Below, one piece after another: positions 32,955-42,391 of a stretch of DNA of 64,000 nt. Within the stretch, counting starts at the first letter, position 1; each line of letters starts with the position of its first letter. The position numbers and the translations under genes are program-made. The stretch is from Hamadaea tsunoensis DSM 44101. GTDB taxonomy: Bacteria; Actinomycetota; Actinomycetes; Mycobacteriales; Micromonosporaceae. Under the pieces are notes generated by a model. That model was not told where the DNA came from. It did no database searches and was given only the letters and a program-made list of their open reading frames with translations. The DNA lies in assembly GCF_000428945.1 (NCBI RefSeq), contig NZ_AUAX01000014.1:62001-126000 (forward strand), given 5' to 3'.

Positions 32955-35900
32955 TTATCGAATCTGGTAGATGTACACGCCCGGCTCGGTGCTGCCGTGC
33001 GAGCCGGCGGCCAGGCTGCCCGGGGCGCCGTCCAGGAATGACCCCGGTACGCGTGACCCCGCCAGTTCCAGGTAGCCGCCGGCCGCACCCGTGCCGTTGG
33101 TGTAGCCGACCGTGGCCGACGTCCCGCCGAGGCCGCCGACGCCGCCGCTGAAGTCCCCGGACTCCCATTGGAGCTTCGTGTACTTCAGCAGGATGTCGAA
33201 GGCGCCCGGCGCGACGTCGCCGCGGTCCACGAGGTAGATCTCGAACGAGTTGAGCTTGTCCGCGTGCGCGTTGTAGTAGCCGACGTCGTGGTAGACCGCG
33301 CAGAACGCCGTACGCCCGCCGACCGTGCCGGTGCCGTACCGGGCCGGCTGCGAGCCCGTCCCCTGGGTGTCGACGTCGGCCCACCAGCCCGCCACCATCG
33401 CGACCGGATAGGTCGACAGATCACCCGGCGTGTACTCGCTCAGCGGCCCCGTGAAGCTCAGGTTGCCGTTGTTGTTGACCCAGACCGAGGTGAAGTTCCG
33501 CCCGTGGAAGTCGATCGCGAACGGGAGCGACACCTCCGGGCTCGACCCGTCGTCGGTCGGCGCGACCTCGGTCGCGTCGCACGTCAGGCCGGGCGCGGTG
33601 CCCCCGGTGACCGTCTTCTGGGCGAGGGCGGCGGCCGTCGCCAGGTTCACGTCGCCGGTGATGATCACGTCCAGCACGCACGAGTCGAACAGCGGCCCGG
33701 GCTGGATGCCGGCCGCCTGGCAGGCCGCGATGGCCGCCTGCCGGTTCGCGGCCGGCACGTCGGCGACGTTGATGTAGCCGTATGGGAACGCCAGGTCCGT
33801 GAAGGTCGTGGTGTCCTGGCCGGCCCCGTAGTCGAACAGGGACTCCGCCTGGCTCAGCCGCCAGCTCTGCGAGAAGGGCCCGTACAGCACGGTCGTTCCC
33901 GAGCCCGGCGCGAGAATCGTCCCGTCCCGCGTGGCCAGGTCGTTCGCGTTCGCGCCGTTGGCGTCCCCGAAGAGGCCGACGACGTGGCCGCGGCGGCTCT
34001 CGGCGAGGCTCAGCTGCAGCCCGATCAGCTGCCCGCCGGCCGTGTCCATCGTGACGAACGTGCCGTCCGGCCACGTCAGCGTCGGTACGCCGGGCGCCGA
34101 CAGGACGATGCTGCCGCCGCCGGGGAGGGCGAGCGGCGTACCGGTGACGGTCACGGGCGAGCCGTCGATCAGGATCCGCGGGCCGGTGTCGCCGAGGTAG
34201 ACGCCCACCCGATGCCCGTTGACCTTGTACGCGACCGCCACGTTGGCCGCCACCGCCCGGGAACCGGCCAGCGGCGCCTGGCGTACCTGGATCTGGAGGT
34301 CGTCCACGGTGGACTTGACCGCGACGAACTCGCCGACCTGCTGGAAGTCGTAGTGCAGGCCGTCGAACGTGATCAGGTGCGGGTCGCCCCACGAGGTGCC
34401 GCAGGTGCTCGGGCAGGCCGGTGCCGCGGGCGGATCAGCCGGGTTGCCGGTCGGCGGGTCGGGCAGCTTTGGGCCCACGTGCAGGTGCAGCGTCGCCGTG
34501 GCGTGGTGGTCATGGGTGTCCGCCACCTGCACCGTGATGGTCGCGTCCCCTTCGGCGGACGGCGTACCCGAGATGGTGCCGTCGGCGCCCAGGGTCAGAC
34601 CGGCCGGCAGCGAGCCGTCGGTGACGAGCCAGGCGAGCGGGCCGTCGCCGTTGACCGCGGCGAGGGTCGTGCCGTAGCCGACCTCGGCCGTGCCGTCCGG
34701 CAACGACGCCGTGGTGATCCGCAGCCCGTCGGTGATCTTCATCGGGATCACCTTGCTCTTGGTCTCGCCGACCTCGTCGGCCACCGAGAACTCGGGCTGG
34801 TAGTCGCCGTTGGCGGTCGGCTTACCGGTGATCTTGCCCTCGGCCGAGATGCTCAGGCCGGGCGGCAGACCGGTCGCGATCCAGGTGTAGTGGATCTCCT
34901 CGTCGACGTCGTCCGGATCGTTGTGCCCGCCGCTGGCCTTGACCTCCCCCTCGTACGCCGTGCCGACCTGGCCGTCGGGCAGGCTGGTCGAGTCGACGGC
35001 GAGGTCGCAGACGAAGAACGGCCCCTCGTAGAGCGGGAAGGTGAACTTGGCCAGGTCGACCTCGTACTTCAGATTGGTCTTGAAGAGGTTGATCTCACCG
35101 CCCGACTTGAGCCCCGCCGAGGCCGACAGGGACGTCTTGCCCGGGCACGGGATCTCCGCGCTGGCCTCCAGCTCGCCCTCGGCCGACACGACCGGCCCGA
35201 ACAGGAAGTCGACGAGCGTGCCGAAGACCGGCTCGGCGGCGACCGACAGGGTCCCGGTCGACTTGCTGCCACCGTTGAGCGGCGTCGTCACCGCCGGCGC
35301 CAGCGAGCTGCTGCTGATGTTCTCGTAGCCGGCGCCGGTCCGGTAGATGAAGCCCGCGCTGAACGTGCCCGTGACCGAGACGCCGGCCTTGAACTCGTCC
35401 TTGAGCGAGGCCTTCGCCTTCACGTCGACGTGCCCCACCGGGACGATGATGATCGGCGGCGCCAGGTCCAGCACCACGGGTCGCATGTAGACCGGCCCGA
35501 ACGCGTTCGGGTAGTTCTTGGTGAACTCGGCCTTACCGGTGAGCGTGCCGTTGAGGGCCACCACCAGCGAGCCGTCGATCCGGAACAGGAACTGGTCGAC
35601 CGTGATCGTCGGCAGGCTGCCCCACTCCCAGTGCGGTGTGATCTTGATGCGTACCGTGAGGGTCGCCTTGATGGTCGTGCTGACGTCGAGCTTCGCCGAC
35701 CAGACCCCGGTGCCCTCGTAGAACGTGTGCGTGAACTTCAGCGAATCGGTGACCGAGCCGCCCGCGGTCAGCCTCGCCGGTCCGGACCGCGCCGCCGCCG
35801 AGCCCGGCGCGGTGTCGGTCCGCCGGCCGGATCCGGCCGGCGCGGGCGTCCTCGCCGTCTTGCGTACGCCGGTGGTCGTGGTGGTCCGGGGCTCCAGCGG

Positions 35901-36659
35901 CTCCGCGTCCTTGACCACGTCCACCTGCCAGTAGACCTCGTCCAGCCGCGCCTGCGTCGTCGTCACCCGCCAGCCGCCGCCGACCGCCTGCACGCCGGTC
36001 ACCCGCCGCATGAAGCCCACCGGCGTCGTCGGCGTCACCCCCGCGGTGATCACCTGTCCGACGGTCACCGCCGGCTTGTTCGTGAAGGTCAGCGAGCCGT
36101 CCTGTACGCCGGTCACGCCGCTCAGGTCCGCGGTGGACAGCTGCTTCACGTCGGGGGCGACGATCGTGGCCGTCGGGGACGGCTGCGCGACCTGGATCGT
36201 GACGCTGGCGGAGGCCACCGTCCCCCGGGCGGTACGCGCGCACGCGATGATCGTGTGCCGGCCGGGCGGTGCGGACGTCGACAGCCGCCAGGCCCGGTCG
36301 AGATAACCGGCCGGATGCGAGACCGGGGCCGTGCCGACGAACGCTCCGTCCGCGTACAGCTGGACCGATCCGACGATGCCCTGCCGGTCCCCGTGCACCA
36401 CGCCGGTCACCGGGAACACCGGCGTACGCGTCAGATCGACGCTCGCACCGGCGCCTGGACTGGAGATCTTGATCGAGATCGCCCCGTGCGACGAGGGCGC
36501 GCACGGCGGAGCGGTACCCGGCGAGGGCGACGGCCGGGGCGGGCGCGGCGGGCGGACGGGGCCGTTGGCCTGCACCATCGAGGCGGAGGCGAGCGATACC
36601 AGAACGGCGGCGACCGTCACGAACGACGTCATGACGGTGCGACGCGGGCGGAACCTCAT
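32955..36659 (-). CDS. large secreted multidomain protein with Ig-like, VWD and nidogen-like (NIDO) domains
   Basis: 1234 residues from ATG 36659 (GGGAGAGG site); signal peptide ends near VQA|NGP. After a Pro-rich stretch, an Ig-like domain (~55-150) and a long unassigned beta region (~150-570), two putative Ig (He_PIG-type) modules follow: [13 protein letters not shown] and [14 protein letters not shown], each with [22 protein letters not shown] domain starts at [15 protein letters not shown]. The C-terminal ~200 residues are a NIDO domain ([19 protein letters not shown]). This extracellular-matrix-like set suggests an adhesive or shell protein. Confidence 0.85.
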   Translation of the reverse strand: MRFRPRRTVMTSFVTVAAVLVSLASASMVQANGPVRPPRPPRPSPSPGTAPPCAPSSHGAISIKISSPGAGASVDLTRTPVFPVTGVVHGDRQGIVGSVQLYADGAFVGTAPVSHPAGYLDRAWRLSTSAPPGRHTIIACARTARGTVASASVTIQVAQPSPTATIVAPDVKQLSTADLSGVTGVQDGSLTFTNKPAVTVGQVITAGVTPTTPVGFMRRVTGVQAVGGGWRVTTTQARLDEVYWQVDVVKDAEPLEPRTTTTTGVRKTARTPAPAGSGRRTDTAPGSAAARSGPARLTAGGSVTDSLKFTHTFYEGTGVWSAKLDVSTTIKATLTVRIKITPHWEWGSLPTITVDQFLFRIDGSLVVALNGTLTGKAEFTKNYPNAFGPVYMRPVVLDLAPPIIIVPVGHVDVKAKASLKDEFKAGVSVTGTFSAGFIYRTGAGYENISSSSLAPAVTTPLNGGSKSTGTLSVAAEPVFGTLVDFLFGPVVSAEGELEASAEIPCPGKTSLSASAGLKSGGEINLFKTNLKYEVDLAKFTFPLYEGPFFVCDLAVDSTSLPDGQVGTAYEGEVKASGGHNDPDDVDEEIHYTWIATGLPPGLSISAEGKITGKPTANGDYQPEFSVADEVGETKSKVIPMKITDGLRITTASLPDGTAEVGYGTTLAAVNGDGPLAWLVTDGSLPAGLTLGADGTISGTPSAEGDATITVQVADTHDHHATATLHLHVGPKLPDPPTGNPADPPAAPACPSTCGTSWGDPHLITFDGLHYDFQQVGEFVAVKSTVDDLQIQVRQAPLAGSRAVAANVAVAYKVNGHRVGVYLGDTGPRILIDGSPVTVTGTPLALPGGGSIVLSAPGVPTLTWPDGTFVTMDTAGGQLIGLQLSLAESRRGHVVGLFGDANGANANDLATRDGTILAPGSGTTVLYGPFSQSWRLSQAESLFDYGAGQDTTTFTDLAFPYGYINVADVPAANRQAAIAACQAAGIQPGPLFDSCVLDVIITGDVNLATAAALAQKTVTGGTAPGLTCDATEVAPTDDGSSPEVSLPFAIDFHGRNFTSVWVNNNGNLSFTGPLSEYTPGDLSTYPVAMVAGWWADVDTQGTGSQPARYGTGTVGGRTAFCAVYHDVGYYNAHADKLNSFEIYLVDRGDVAPGAFDILLKYTKLQWESGDFSGGVGGLGGTSATVGYTNGTGAAGGYLELAGSRVPGSFLDGAPGSLAAGSHGSTEPGVYIYQIR

Positions 36660-37052
36660 CAAGGCACACCTCTCCCAGGGGCCGGGGCGAATCGCGCGTG
36701 CCCGATTCTTGGATCGGCGGCGGTCCGGCCTCAACGGTCCGAAGAGCCCGGCCCCCGCCGCTGGTACGCGTACCGGCCTGGATGTTCGGTCAGCCTGGCG
36801 GCCGGCGTACGCGTCCGGTGTGGACTCCCGGGGCTGGTTGCGCCGCTCACCGGCCGTCGGCGCCCCGCAACGGTGACGACCGGTCGGCCAGGCACACCTG
36901 ACCGGAGGTCGCGACGGTCCCGGCTCCGGCGGCAGCGGAGATCATGCGGTCGCAGCACCCCGAGTGGGCGTCGTCGGATTCCCGACCCGGACCGGCCGCA
37001 CCGGAATTATTCTCATAAGAATCTATGTATCGATGCCGAGGGAGGATTCGAG
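36660..37052. other. divergent intergenic region
   Basis: 393 bp between the multidomain protein and the S1 protease. The only sharp signal is ATTCTCATAAGAAT (37009-37022), a near-palindrome in an AT-rich patch 31 bp before the protease ATG, which probably includes its promoter -10 and an operator. Frames through the rest are shadow-like. Confidence 0.4.
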
Positions 37053-37862
37053 ATGCGCCGCACCCTGTCCGCCGTCGCCGCCGCGGCGGCCCTCGCGGTC
37101 ACCGTCCTGACCGGACCGCCCGCCCACGCCGCGGACCCCCGCGCCGTCCTCGCGACACCCGGTGTCGCCTGGATCCTCGACCCGGCCACCGGGCGTACCG
37201 AGGTGACCGTCGACAGCACCGTGCCCGCGTCGGCGCAGGCCGTCCTGCGATCGGCGTACGCCGTCCGGCACGACCCCGGCCGCCTGCGCATCCTCATCGC
37301 GGGAGGAGACGGCGTGTACGCGACCGGCCGCTGCTCGCTCGGCGCGAACGTCCACGCCGGAACGACCTACTACTTCGTGACCTCCGGCCACTGCACCGGC
37401 ACCGGGACCACCTTCTACGCCGACGCGGCCCACCGCACCGTCCTCGGTACGCGTACCGGCACGAGCTTTCCGGTCAACGACTACGGCATCGTGCGCTACA
37501 CCGGCACGGTGGCCCACCCGAGCGCGGTCGACACCTATCCGGGCCTGCTGCCGATCAAGGGTGTCGCCCTCGCGTACGTCGGGATGACCGTCTGCCGCAG
37601 CGGGGTCACCACCGGCGTCCGCTGCGGCATCGTGACCGCCCTGAACGCCACCGTCGCGTACGCGGAGGGGGTCGTGACAGGTCTCATCCGGACCAACATC
37701 TGCGCCGAACCGGGCGACAGCGGCGGCCCGCTCTACGATCCGGCCACGGGTCGGATCCTGGGCGTACTGTCGGGCGGCACCGGCGACTGCACCACCGGCG
37801 GGACGACGTACTACCAGCCGATCGGGGAGATCCTGAGCGCCTACGGCGTGACCCTGCCCTGA
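37053..37862 (+). CDS. secreted S1-family (streptogrisin/trypsin-like) serine protease
   Basis: 269 residues from ATG 37053 after GGGAGGA. Signal peptide ends AHA|ADP (residue 26), then a short propeptide. Triad: His113 in TSGHC, Asp143 in VNDYGIV, Ser223 in GDSGGPL; disulphide-type cysteines flank the His and Ser. It lacks the long alpha-lytic-type pro-region, so either the pro-segment (~27-88) is minimal or another chaperone acts. Extracellular proteolysis. Confidence 0.92.
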   Translation: MRRTLSAVAAAAALAVTVLTGPPAHAADPRAVLATPGVAWILDPATGRTEVTVDSTVPASAQAVLRSAYAVRHDPGRLRILIAGGDGVYATGRCSLGANVHAGTTYYFVTSGHCTGTGTTFYADAAHRTVLGTRTGTSFPVNDYGIVRYTGTVAHPSAVDTYPGLLPIKGVALAYVGMTVCRSGVTTGVRCGIVTALNATVAYAEGVVTGLIRTNICAEPGDSGGPLYDPATGRILGVLSGGTGDCTTGGTTYYQPIGEILSAYGVTLP

Positions 37863-37947
37863 CGACCGGACCCTCCGCCCGCCGGCCCGCCGAACCGGTC
37901 AGGAATCGAGAAGCGCTGCTCACGGCCCCGTCAGTACCGTCATCGGC

Positions 37948-38571
37948 ATGACATCGATTGCCTCCGTGACCCTGGAAGCGGCCGACGCGGCGGCCGCCGA
38001 ACGTTTCTACGCCGACGCCTTCGACGGGGCCCTCGGCGACCGGCTGCGCGTACGCGAGTCCGCCGAACCGACGGCCGGCTTCCGCGCGTACACCCTGTCC
38101 CTGGTCGTCTCGCAGCCCGCCACCGTACGCGGCTTCATCGAATCGGCCCTGGCCGCCGGGGCGACGCAGCTGAAGCCGGTGACAAAGTCTCTGTGGGGCT
38201 GGGGCGGCGTCGTCCAGGCGCCGGACGGCGCGATCTGGAAGGTCGCGACGTCGGCGAAGAAGGACACCGGCCCGGCGACCCGCGAGGTCGACCAGTTCGT
38301 CCTGCTGATCGGCGTCGCGGACGTGGGCGCGACCAAGCGCTTCTACGTCGACCGGGGCTTCACCGTGGGCAAGAGCTTCGGCAAGTACGTCGAGTTCGCG
38401 GGCGACGGTCCGGTGAAGTTCGTCCTCTACGGCCGTAAAGGTCTGGCCAAGGACGCCGGCGTACCGGTCGACGGCTCAGGCTCGCACCGCCTGCGCATCA
38501 ACGGCGACCTCGGTACGCTCACCGACCCCGCCGGCTTCGCCTGGGCGCCCGCCCCCGTCGCCGCCCGCTGA
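37948..38571 (+). CDS. VOC/glyoxalase-family protein (two-module)
   Basis: 207 residues built from two paired VOC units: SVTLEAADAAAAERFYADAF at the start and FVLLIGVADVGATKRFYVDRGF in the middle, each followed by beta hairpins (VQAPDGAIWKVAT; LTDPAGFAWAP). Vicinal-oxygen-chelate proteins bind metals, drugs or act as dioxygenases/isomerases; the substrate here cannot be told. Stand-alone gene following the protease. Confidence 0.85.
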   Translation: MTSIASVTLEAADAAAAERFYADAFDGALGDRLRVRESAEPTAGFRAYTLSLVVSQPATVRGFIESALAAGATQLKPVTKSLWGWGGVVQAPDGAIWKVATSAKKDTGPATREVDQFVLLIGVADVGATKRFYVDRGFTVGKSFGKYVEFAGDGPVKFVLYGRKGLAKDAGVPVDGSGSHRLRINGDLGTLTDPAGFAWAPAPVAAR

Positions 38572-38641
38572 GCACCGCCCAGTTCCGCCCCGCACCGGTG
38601 TCTGTACCGCCGACGCAGACAACACCGAGATGGGGGCCACC

Positions 38642-39220
38642 ATGGGCAGAATCGTCATCAGCACCAACATGTCGCTCGACGGTGTGGTGCAGGATCCGGA
38701 CGGCAAGGAAGATTTCCGGCACGGCGGCTGGTTCCATCAGTCCGGCGGGGCCGACCTCGCCGAATGGGCCCGCCACGAGACGGACGAGGCGCTGCAGGCG
38801 GCCGCCCTGCTCGTCGGCCGCCGCAGCGACGCCTGGTTCGCGCAACGCTGGAACGACCGCTCCGACGTCTGGGCCGACCGCCTCAACACCATGCCCAAGT
38901 ACGTCGTCTCCACCAGCCTCGACGACGCCGCCTGGACCGGCGCCACGGTCCTGACCGGCGACGCCGTCACCGCCGTCGCCAAACTCAAGGAACAGATCGA
39001 CGGCGACATCCTCGTGTACGCGAGCTACCGGCTGGCGTACACGCTCCTCGACAACGACCTGGTCGACGAGATCCGGCTGGTCGTGTTCCCAGTCGTCCTC
39101 GGCGAGGGAAACCGGATGTTCGGCCCGACCGCCGACAAGAAGGGCCTGCGCCTGACCGACACGCGCCGGCTCGGCGAAGGGCTCGTCCTGGTCACCTACG
39201 AGACGATCCCGTCCGCCTGA
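38642..39220 (+). CDS. RibD C-terminal/dihydrofolate-reductase-like protein
   Basis: 192 residues from ATG 38642 behind GGGGG. N-terminus GRIVISTNMSLDGVVQDPDG and the late motif NDLVDEIRLVVFPVVLGEGNRMF are typical of the RibD C-terminal reductase family that is widespread as stand-alone proteins in actinobacteria. Probably an NADPH-dependent reductase; true substrate unknown. Last chromosomal gene before the tRNA; a UUCG-loop terminator follows. Confidence 0.88.
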   Translation: MGRIVISTNMSLDGVVQDPDGKEDFRHGGWFHQSGGADLAEWARHETDEALQAAALLVGRRSDAWFAQRWNDRSDVWADRLNTMPKYVVSTSLDDAAWTGATVLTGDAVTAVAKLKEQIDGDILVYASYRLAYTLLDNDLVDEIRLVVFPVVLGEGNRMFGPTADKKGLRLTDTRRLGEGLVLVTYETIPSA

Positions 39221-39245
39221 GGCCGGGGTGTCCGGGTTCAGCCGT

Positions 39246-39273
39246 GCAGGGGGCGGGTTCGCCCGCCCCCTGC
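39246..39273 (+). terminator. terminator with TTCG tetraloop
   Basis: GCAGGGGGCGGG (39246-39257), loop TTCG, CCCGCCCCCTGC (39262-39273): perfect 12-bp stem closed by a stable tetraloop, 25 bp after the reductase stop. Confidence 0.85.
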
Positions 39274-39353
39274 GCCACATCCCCGGAGCGCGGCGTTTAT
39301 CGATTTGGAGGTCAGGCCGGGGGTCATGCTAAGGTTTCTCCCGTTGCCAACGA

Positions 39354-39426
39354 GCGCCGCTAGCTCAATTGGCAGAGCAGCGGACTCTTAATCCGCGGGT
39401 TCGGGGTTCAAGTCCCTGGCGGCGCA
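39354..39426 (+). tRNA. tRNA-Lys (anticodon CTT)
   Basis: 73 nt. Acceptor stem GCGCCGC/GCGGCGC with discriminator A; D-arm TAGCTCAATTGGCAGAGCA; anticodon stem GCGGA/TCCGC enclosing CTCTTAA, so the anticodon is CTT (lysine); T-arm GGGGTTCAAGTCCC. No CCA encoded. The integrase gene of the mobile element ends 64 bp downstream, so the 3' half of this tRNA is the likely attachment site. Confidence 0.95.
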
Positions 39427-39489
39427 CTTTTAGGTCTCTGACCTGGGCATTCCTCGGATGAAGATCATCCGTTAAGCCCTGGTTAAGGA

Positions 39490-40740
39490 TCAGCCTCGAA
39501 CGGGGCTCGCAGCGGAGAATGCCTTCCGCTCGCGAGCCCTTTTCAGTACCTGGCTGATGGCGTCCTTGGGCCGGTCGTTACTGGGAAGCCAGTGCGAGTA
39601 GATCGCCAACGTGGTTTGCAGGCTGGCGTGGCGCAACATTGCCTGCACATGCTGGGGGTCGACGCCCAAGCCGAGAAGGATCGTGGCACAGAAGTGCCGC
39701 AGCGCATGAAACGTTCCGCCGTCGGCCGGCCAGCCGGCCGCCTTGCGCCAGGGGATCCAATATTCCGACCATCGTGTGTCGTGAAATGGGCGGCCCTGCC
39801 GATCCACGATGATCAGCTTCGCGACTCGGCGGTGGATGTTGCTCGGATCGATGGCGTCGACCACTTCTACCGGTGTTGACCCGTACGTGTTGATGTGGTC
39901 TTGAACTTCGATCATGCCGTCGGAGTCGAAGTCGATCGTGCCGGACGATCCGGCTTTTGGCTCCTTCAAGAAGAAGCCCCCGAACCTGGCGTTGCTGTAG
40001 CCCAGCTGCTGCACGACGTGCAGCTTGCCGTTGGCGAAGTCGAGGCATCGGGGCGAGTCTTCGATCGCCAGGGCCTCGCCGATGCGCAGCGCGTGCTTAG
40101 CACCGAGGGTGTGGGCAACGCGATACCACGGAGGGATGGCGTCGTACAGGTCCACGATCTGGCCCTCGTCAGGAACCCAGCGCGGGCGGCTGCTGACCGC
40201 CTTGAAGATCGTGGCCAGCCGGATGCCATCGCAAGGATTGGCGTCGATCACGCCATCGCGGAGGGCTGCCTTCATGATGGTGTTGAACAGCTCGTAGTAC
40301 AGCTTCATCGACGACGGCGGTGTCGGCGCCGCCGCGTCCGTCAGACGATCCGACAACCACCGCACGACGTCGGTCTGCCTGATCCGCTTTGCGTGCCCTG
40401 GAAACGCCGGCGCGAGGTGGTACCGGATGTTGCTGGGTATCCGCTTCTGGGTCTCCAGCTCCCAGTGAAAGCTGTGTGCCGAGCGCCACGTCTCGGCGTA
40501 CGCCGGGAAGGTCGTCTCCTCCGTTGCGCGGTCGGTCTTCACCTCAGGCGCTGCGCCAGTGCGACAGCTGGCATCGAAGTCCTTGGCCTCGTTGATGTGG
40601 TCGAAGGTCCTGCTGCGACCATTCCCCGCTGCGTCCTCGTAGTCCACGCGGTACCGGCGACCGCGACCGTAGGTCTTGGACCTCGTCCGCTTCTTGTCGG
40701 GCCCGCGGGCTTTGAGGTACCAGAGGTCGATTACTGCCAT
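39490..40740 (-). CDS. tyrosine recombinase / phage-type integrase
   Basis: 416 residues. C-terminal catalytic domain with Arg219 (KHALRIGEAL), H345-x-x-R348 (HALRH), His371 (LRHAS) and nucleophile Tyr381 (LAIYSHW), the complete tyrosine-recombinase set. The N-terminal part has an AP2-like/SAM-like arm-binding region rich in basic residues (RTRSKTYGRGRRYRVDY). It should integrate and excise the element at tRNA-Lys. Transcribed toward the tRNA, downstream of the XRE and Xis-like genes. Confidence 0.93.
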   Translation of the reverse strand: MAVIDLWYLKARGPDKKRTRSKTYGRGRRYRVDYEDAAGNGRSRTFDHINEAKDFDASCRTGAAPEVKTDRATEETTFPAYAETWRSAHSFHWELETQKRIPSNIRYHLAPAFPGHAKRIRQTDVVRWLSDRLTDAAAPTPPSSMKLYYELFNTIMKAALRDGVIDANPCDGIRLATIFKAVSSRPRWVPDEGQIVDLYDAIPPWYRVAHTLGAKHALRIGEALAIEDSPRCLDFANGKLHVVQQLGYSNARFGGFFLKEPKAGSSGTIDFDSDGMIEVQDHINTYGSTPVEVVDAIDPSNIHRRVAKLIIVDRQGRPFHDTRWSEYWIPWRKAAGWPADGGTFHALRHFCATILLGLGVDPQHVQAMLRHASLQTTLAIYSHWLPSNDRPKDAISQVLKRARERKAFSAASPVRG

Positions 40741-40835
40741 CCTTGATGTGACTCCTTTCCTTGTGAGACAAGCGATGTGGGGCCAGGATGCGCCGGTGGT
40801 GCTCTGCTGACTAGCTCAACTCCGGGCCCCGGGGC

Positions 40836-41156
40836 CTAAGCGGACTGCGCCGAGGGGGCGCCCGTGGCATACGCCAGGTCTCCGAAGACCTCACTGACGA
40901 GTTCGTGCTCCTGGAACCCAAGCTCTCCCTCCACTCGCGCTAGCGTGCTGATGGATACAGGCCTGCCCATTTCGAGGCGCGACAGAGTCGCGCGCGAGAT
41001 GCCAGCCACCTGGCTCTGCTGTCGACCCAGGCGCGCGCGCCTTACCTGTACTCGCCGTCCAACCAGCTGCCATGCCAGATCGGCAGTCTCGGGTCGGGGG
41101 TCAGAATGAGGCTGGTCAGGGTTGGTCCCGCCGCGCCCGCTCGGACGGTGGATCAT
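40836..41156 (-). CDS. XRE-family DNA-binding regulator
   Basis: 106 residues from the ATG overlapping the Xis-like stop (ATGA). Helix-turn-helix: GRRVQVRRARLGRQQSQVAGISRATLSRLEMGRPVSIS is a standard XRE pattern, split here across residues ~35-75. Position between xis-like and int genes suggests control of excision or integration. The short Pro/Arg-rich N-terminus has no domain. Confidence 0.82.
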   Translation of the reverse strand: MIHRPSGRGGTNPDQPHSDPRPETADLAWQLVGRRVQVRRARLGRQQSQVAGISRATLSRLEMGRPVSISTLARVEGELGFQEHELVSEVFGDLAYATGAPSAQSA

Positions 41157-41350
41157 GACTTGTCCGCCTGCCTGGCGATCCATTCACGCACGTCATCCTC
41201 GTGGAATCGCACGTGCCGGCCGATCCGGTGCCCACGGGGTCCCTCACCCTGTGTTCGCCAGTAATAGATGGTGTCCGCCGGTACCTGGAGGAGTTCGGCC
41301 AGTTGGTCGATAGTCAGCATCTTGGCGAGAGGTAGCGACCTTCGGCTCAT
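41153..41350 (-). CDS. excisionase-like MerR-type HTH protein (HTH_17)
   Basis: 65 residues. MLTIDQLAELLQVPADTIYYWRTQGEGP, then GRHVRFHEDDVREWI, is the compact winged-helix of Xis/AlpA-like proteins (quoted in two pieces). Such proteins bend attachment-site DNA and direct the integrase toward excision. First gene of the leftward xis-XRE-int set; a second Met at residue 11 could also be the start. Confidence 0.88.
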   Translation of the reverse strand: MSRRSLPLAKMLTIDQLAELLQVPADTIYYWRTQGEGPRGHRIGRHVRFHEDDVREWIARQADKS

Positions 41351-41502
41351 GGCTGTCGCCTCGCGCGGTCCTGACGGTGTTGACCACTTCGGTAGGCGAC
41401 CGAGCGGCCTGATGCCTCGCCTTGGTTCGCTGCCTTCATCTCATCCCCCGTGCTGCGAGATGTCCCGACGCCCAAGGGCGGCGCTCGTCGCATCTCGCCG
41501 TC

Positions 41503-41545
41503 TTAACGTACCTACATGAAGCATGTTAACGTACAGACATAAAAA
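41503..41545. promoter_or_regulatory. element operator site A (14-5-14 dyad) between xis and rep
   Basis: Left arm CGTACCTACATGAA (41507-41520), spacer GCATG, right arm TTAACGTACAGACA (41526-41539). The arms match the dyad of site B at about 10 of 14 positions on the left and 12 of 14 on the right. An extra TTAACGTA starts at 41503, and ATAAAAA follows the right arm as a possible -10. Located between the divergent xis-int and rep operons. Confidence 0.7.
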
Positions 41546-41674
41546 GCGGAATGACTGTGCGTCAATATGCTGCATCACCTGTCGTTGCGGGGTCCAGCGT
41601 TGAACGCACTGTGCCGCATGGGTTCGGCTTGTGACCTGCGTCCTTACAAGGCGCACGTTACGGACGGGGGCAAC

Positions 41675-42391
41675 GTGATCGAGCAAGACCCAGAGGACTT
41701 GCCGGTCGAAGTGCGGAGCGCCTACGGGGTGTTTGCACTGGTGCCGGAGGCTCTGCTGGACTCTAAGGTTTCCGACGCAGCGATCCGCTTCTACGCGATG
41801 CTGGCCCTGTATGCAGACCGCCGGAGCAAGACCACATTCGTTGGCTATCGCGCGATCGGTGAACGCCTGGGCAAGTCCAAGCGGTCGCTGATCCGGGCCT
41901 GCGGCGAGCTGGTGGAAGTCGGTGCAATCTCAGTCACGCCACGCGTGGTCGGCGGTCGCCGGACGAGCAATCTCTACACGCTCTTGGTGATGGCACCACC
42001 CGGTGACAGTTCTGGCACCACTGGCGGTGACATGGATGTCACCGAGGCTGGTGACAGTTCTGGCACCCCCGTAGGTGTCACGAATGGCACCGCAGTAACC
42101 AGAACCAGAGGGACCACAACCAAAGGAACCAACAGGGCGGGCTCTGGCGAGCCCGGCGATGCGAAGCGCATCGCTGCAGCGGTATACGAGCGCGACAAGT
42201 TGATCAACTTTCCGGCGGTGATGAAGCTCGCGGAGAAGGCGTTGAAGGCCGGCGAGCCACCTACACGGGTCGAGCTGGCCCTACTGGAGATCGTCGACGG
42301 CGGCAGGCCGATCAGCGGCGAAACACTGCGCGTACAGATCGCCCGCATGAAACGTCCCACGGCCCGTGACAATCCGTGGGAGGTGCAATGA
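41675..42391 (+). CDS. helix-turn-helix protein of the replication module
   Basis: 238 residues from GTG 41675 (site CGGACGGGGGC); an ATG at 41567 in the same frame would add 36 residues of less protein-like sequence. A winged-helix region, FYAMLALYADRRSKTTFVGY, then RAIGERLGKSKRSLIRACGELVEVG, resembles the N-terminal DNA-binding domain of plasmid replication initiators. A Gly/Thr/Ser-rich linker (~120-165) precedes a basic C-terminus. It overlaps the helicase-like gene (ATGA) and is transcribed from the site A promoter; it may be the origin-binding protein. Confidence 0.7.
   Translation: MIEQDPEDLPVEVRSAYGVFALVPEALLDSKVSDAAIRFYAMLALYADRRSKTTFVGYRAIGERLGKSKRSLIRACGELVEVGAISVTPRVVGGRRTSNLYTLLVMAPPGDSSGTTGGDMDVTEAGDSSGTPVGVTNGTAVTRTRGTTTKGTNRAGSGEPGDAKRIAAAVYERDKLINFPAVMKLAEKALKAGEPPTRVELALLEIVDGGRPISGETLRVQIARMKRPTARDNPWEVQ

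Noticed and set aside
33168..37052. Long plus-strand frame leading into the S1 protease
   Set aside because: Antisense of the VWD/nidogen gene. The protease start is fixed at 37053 by GGGAGGA and a signal peptide.
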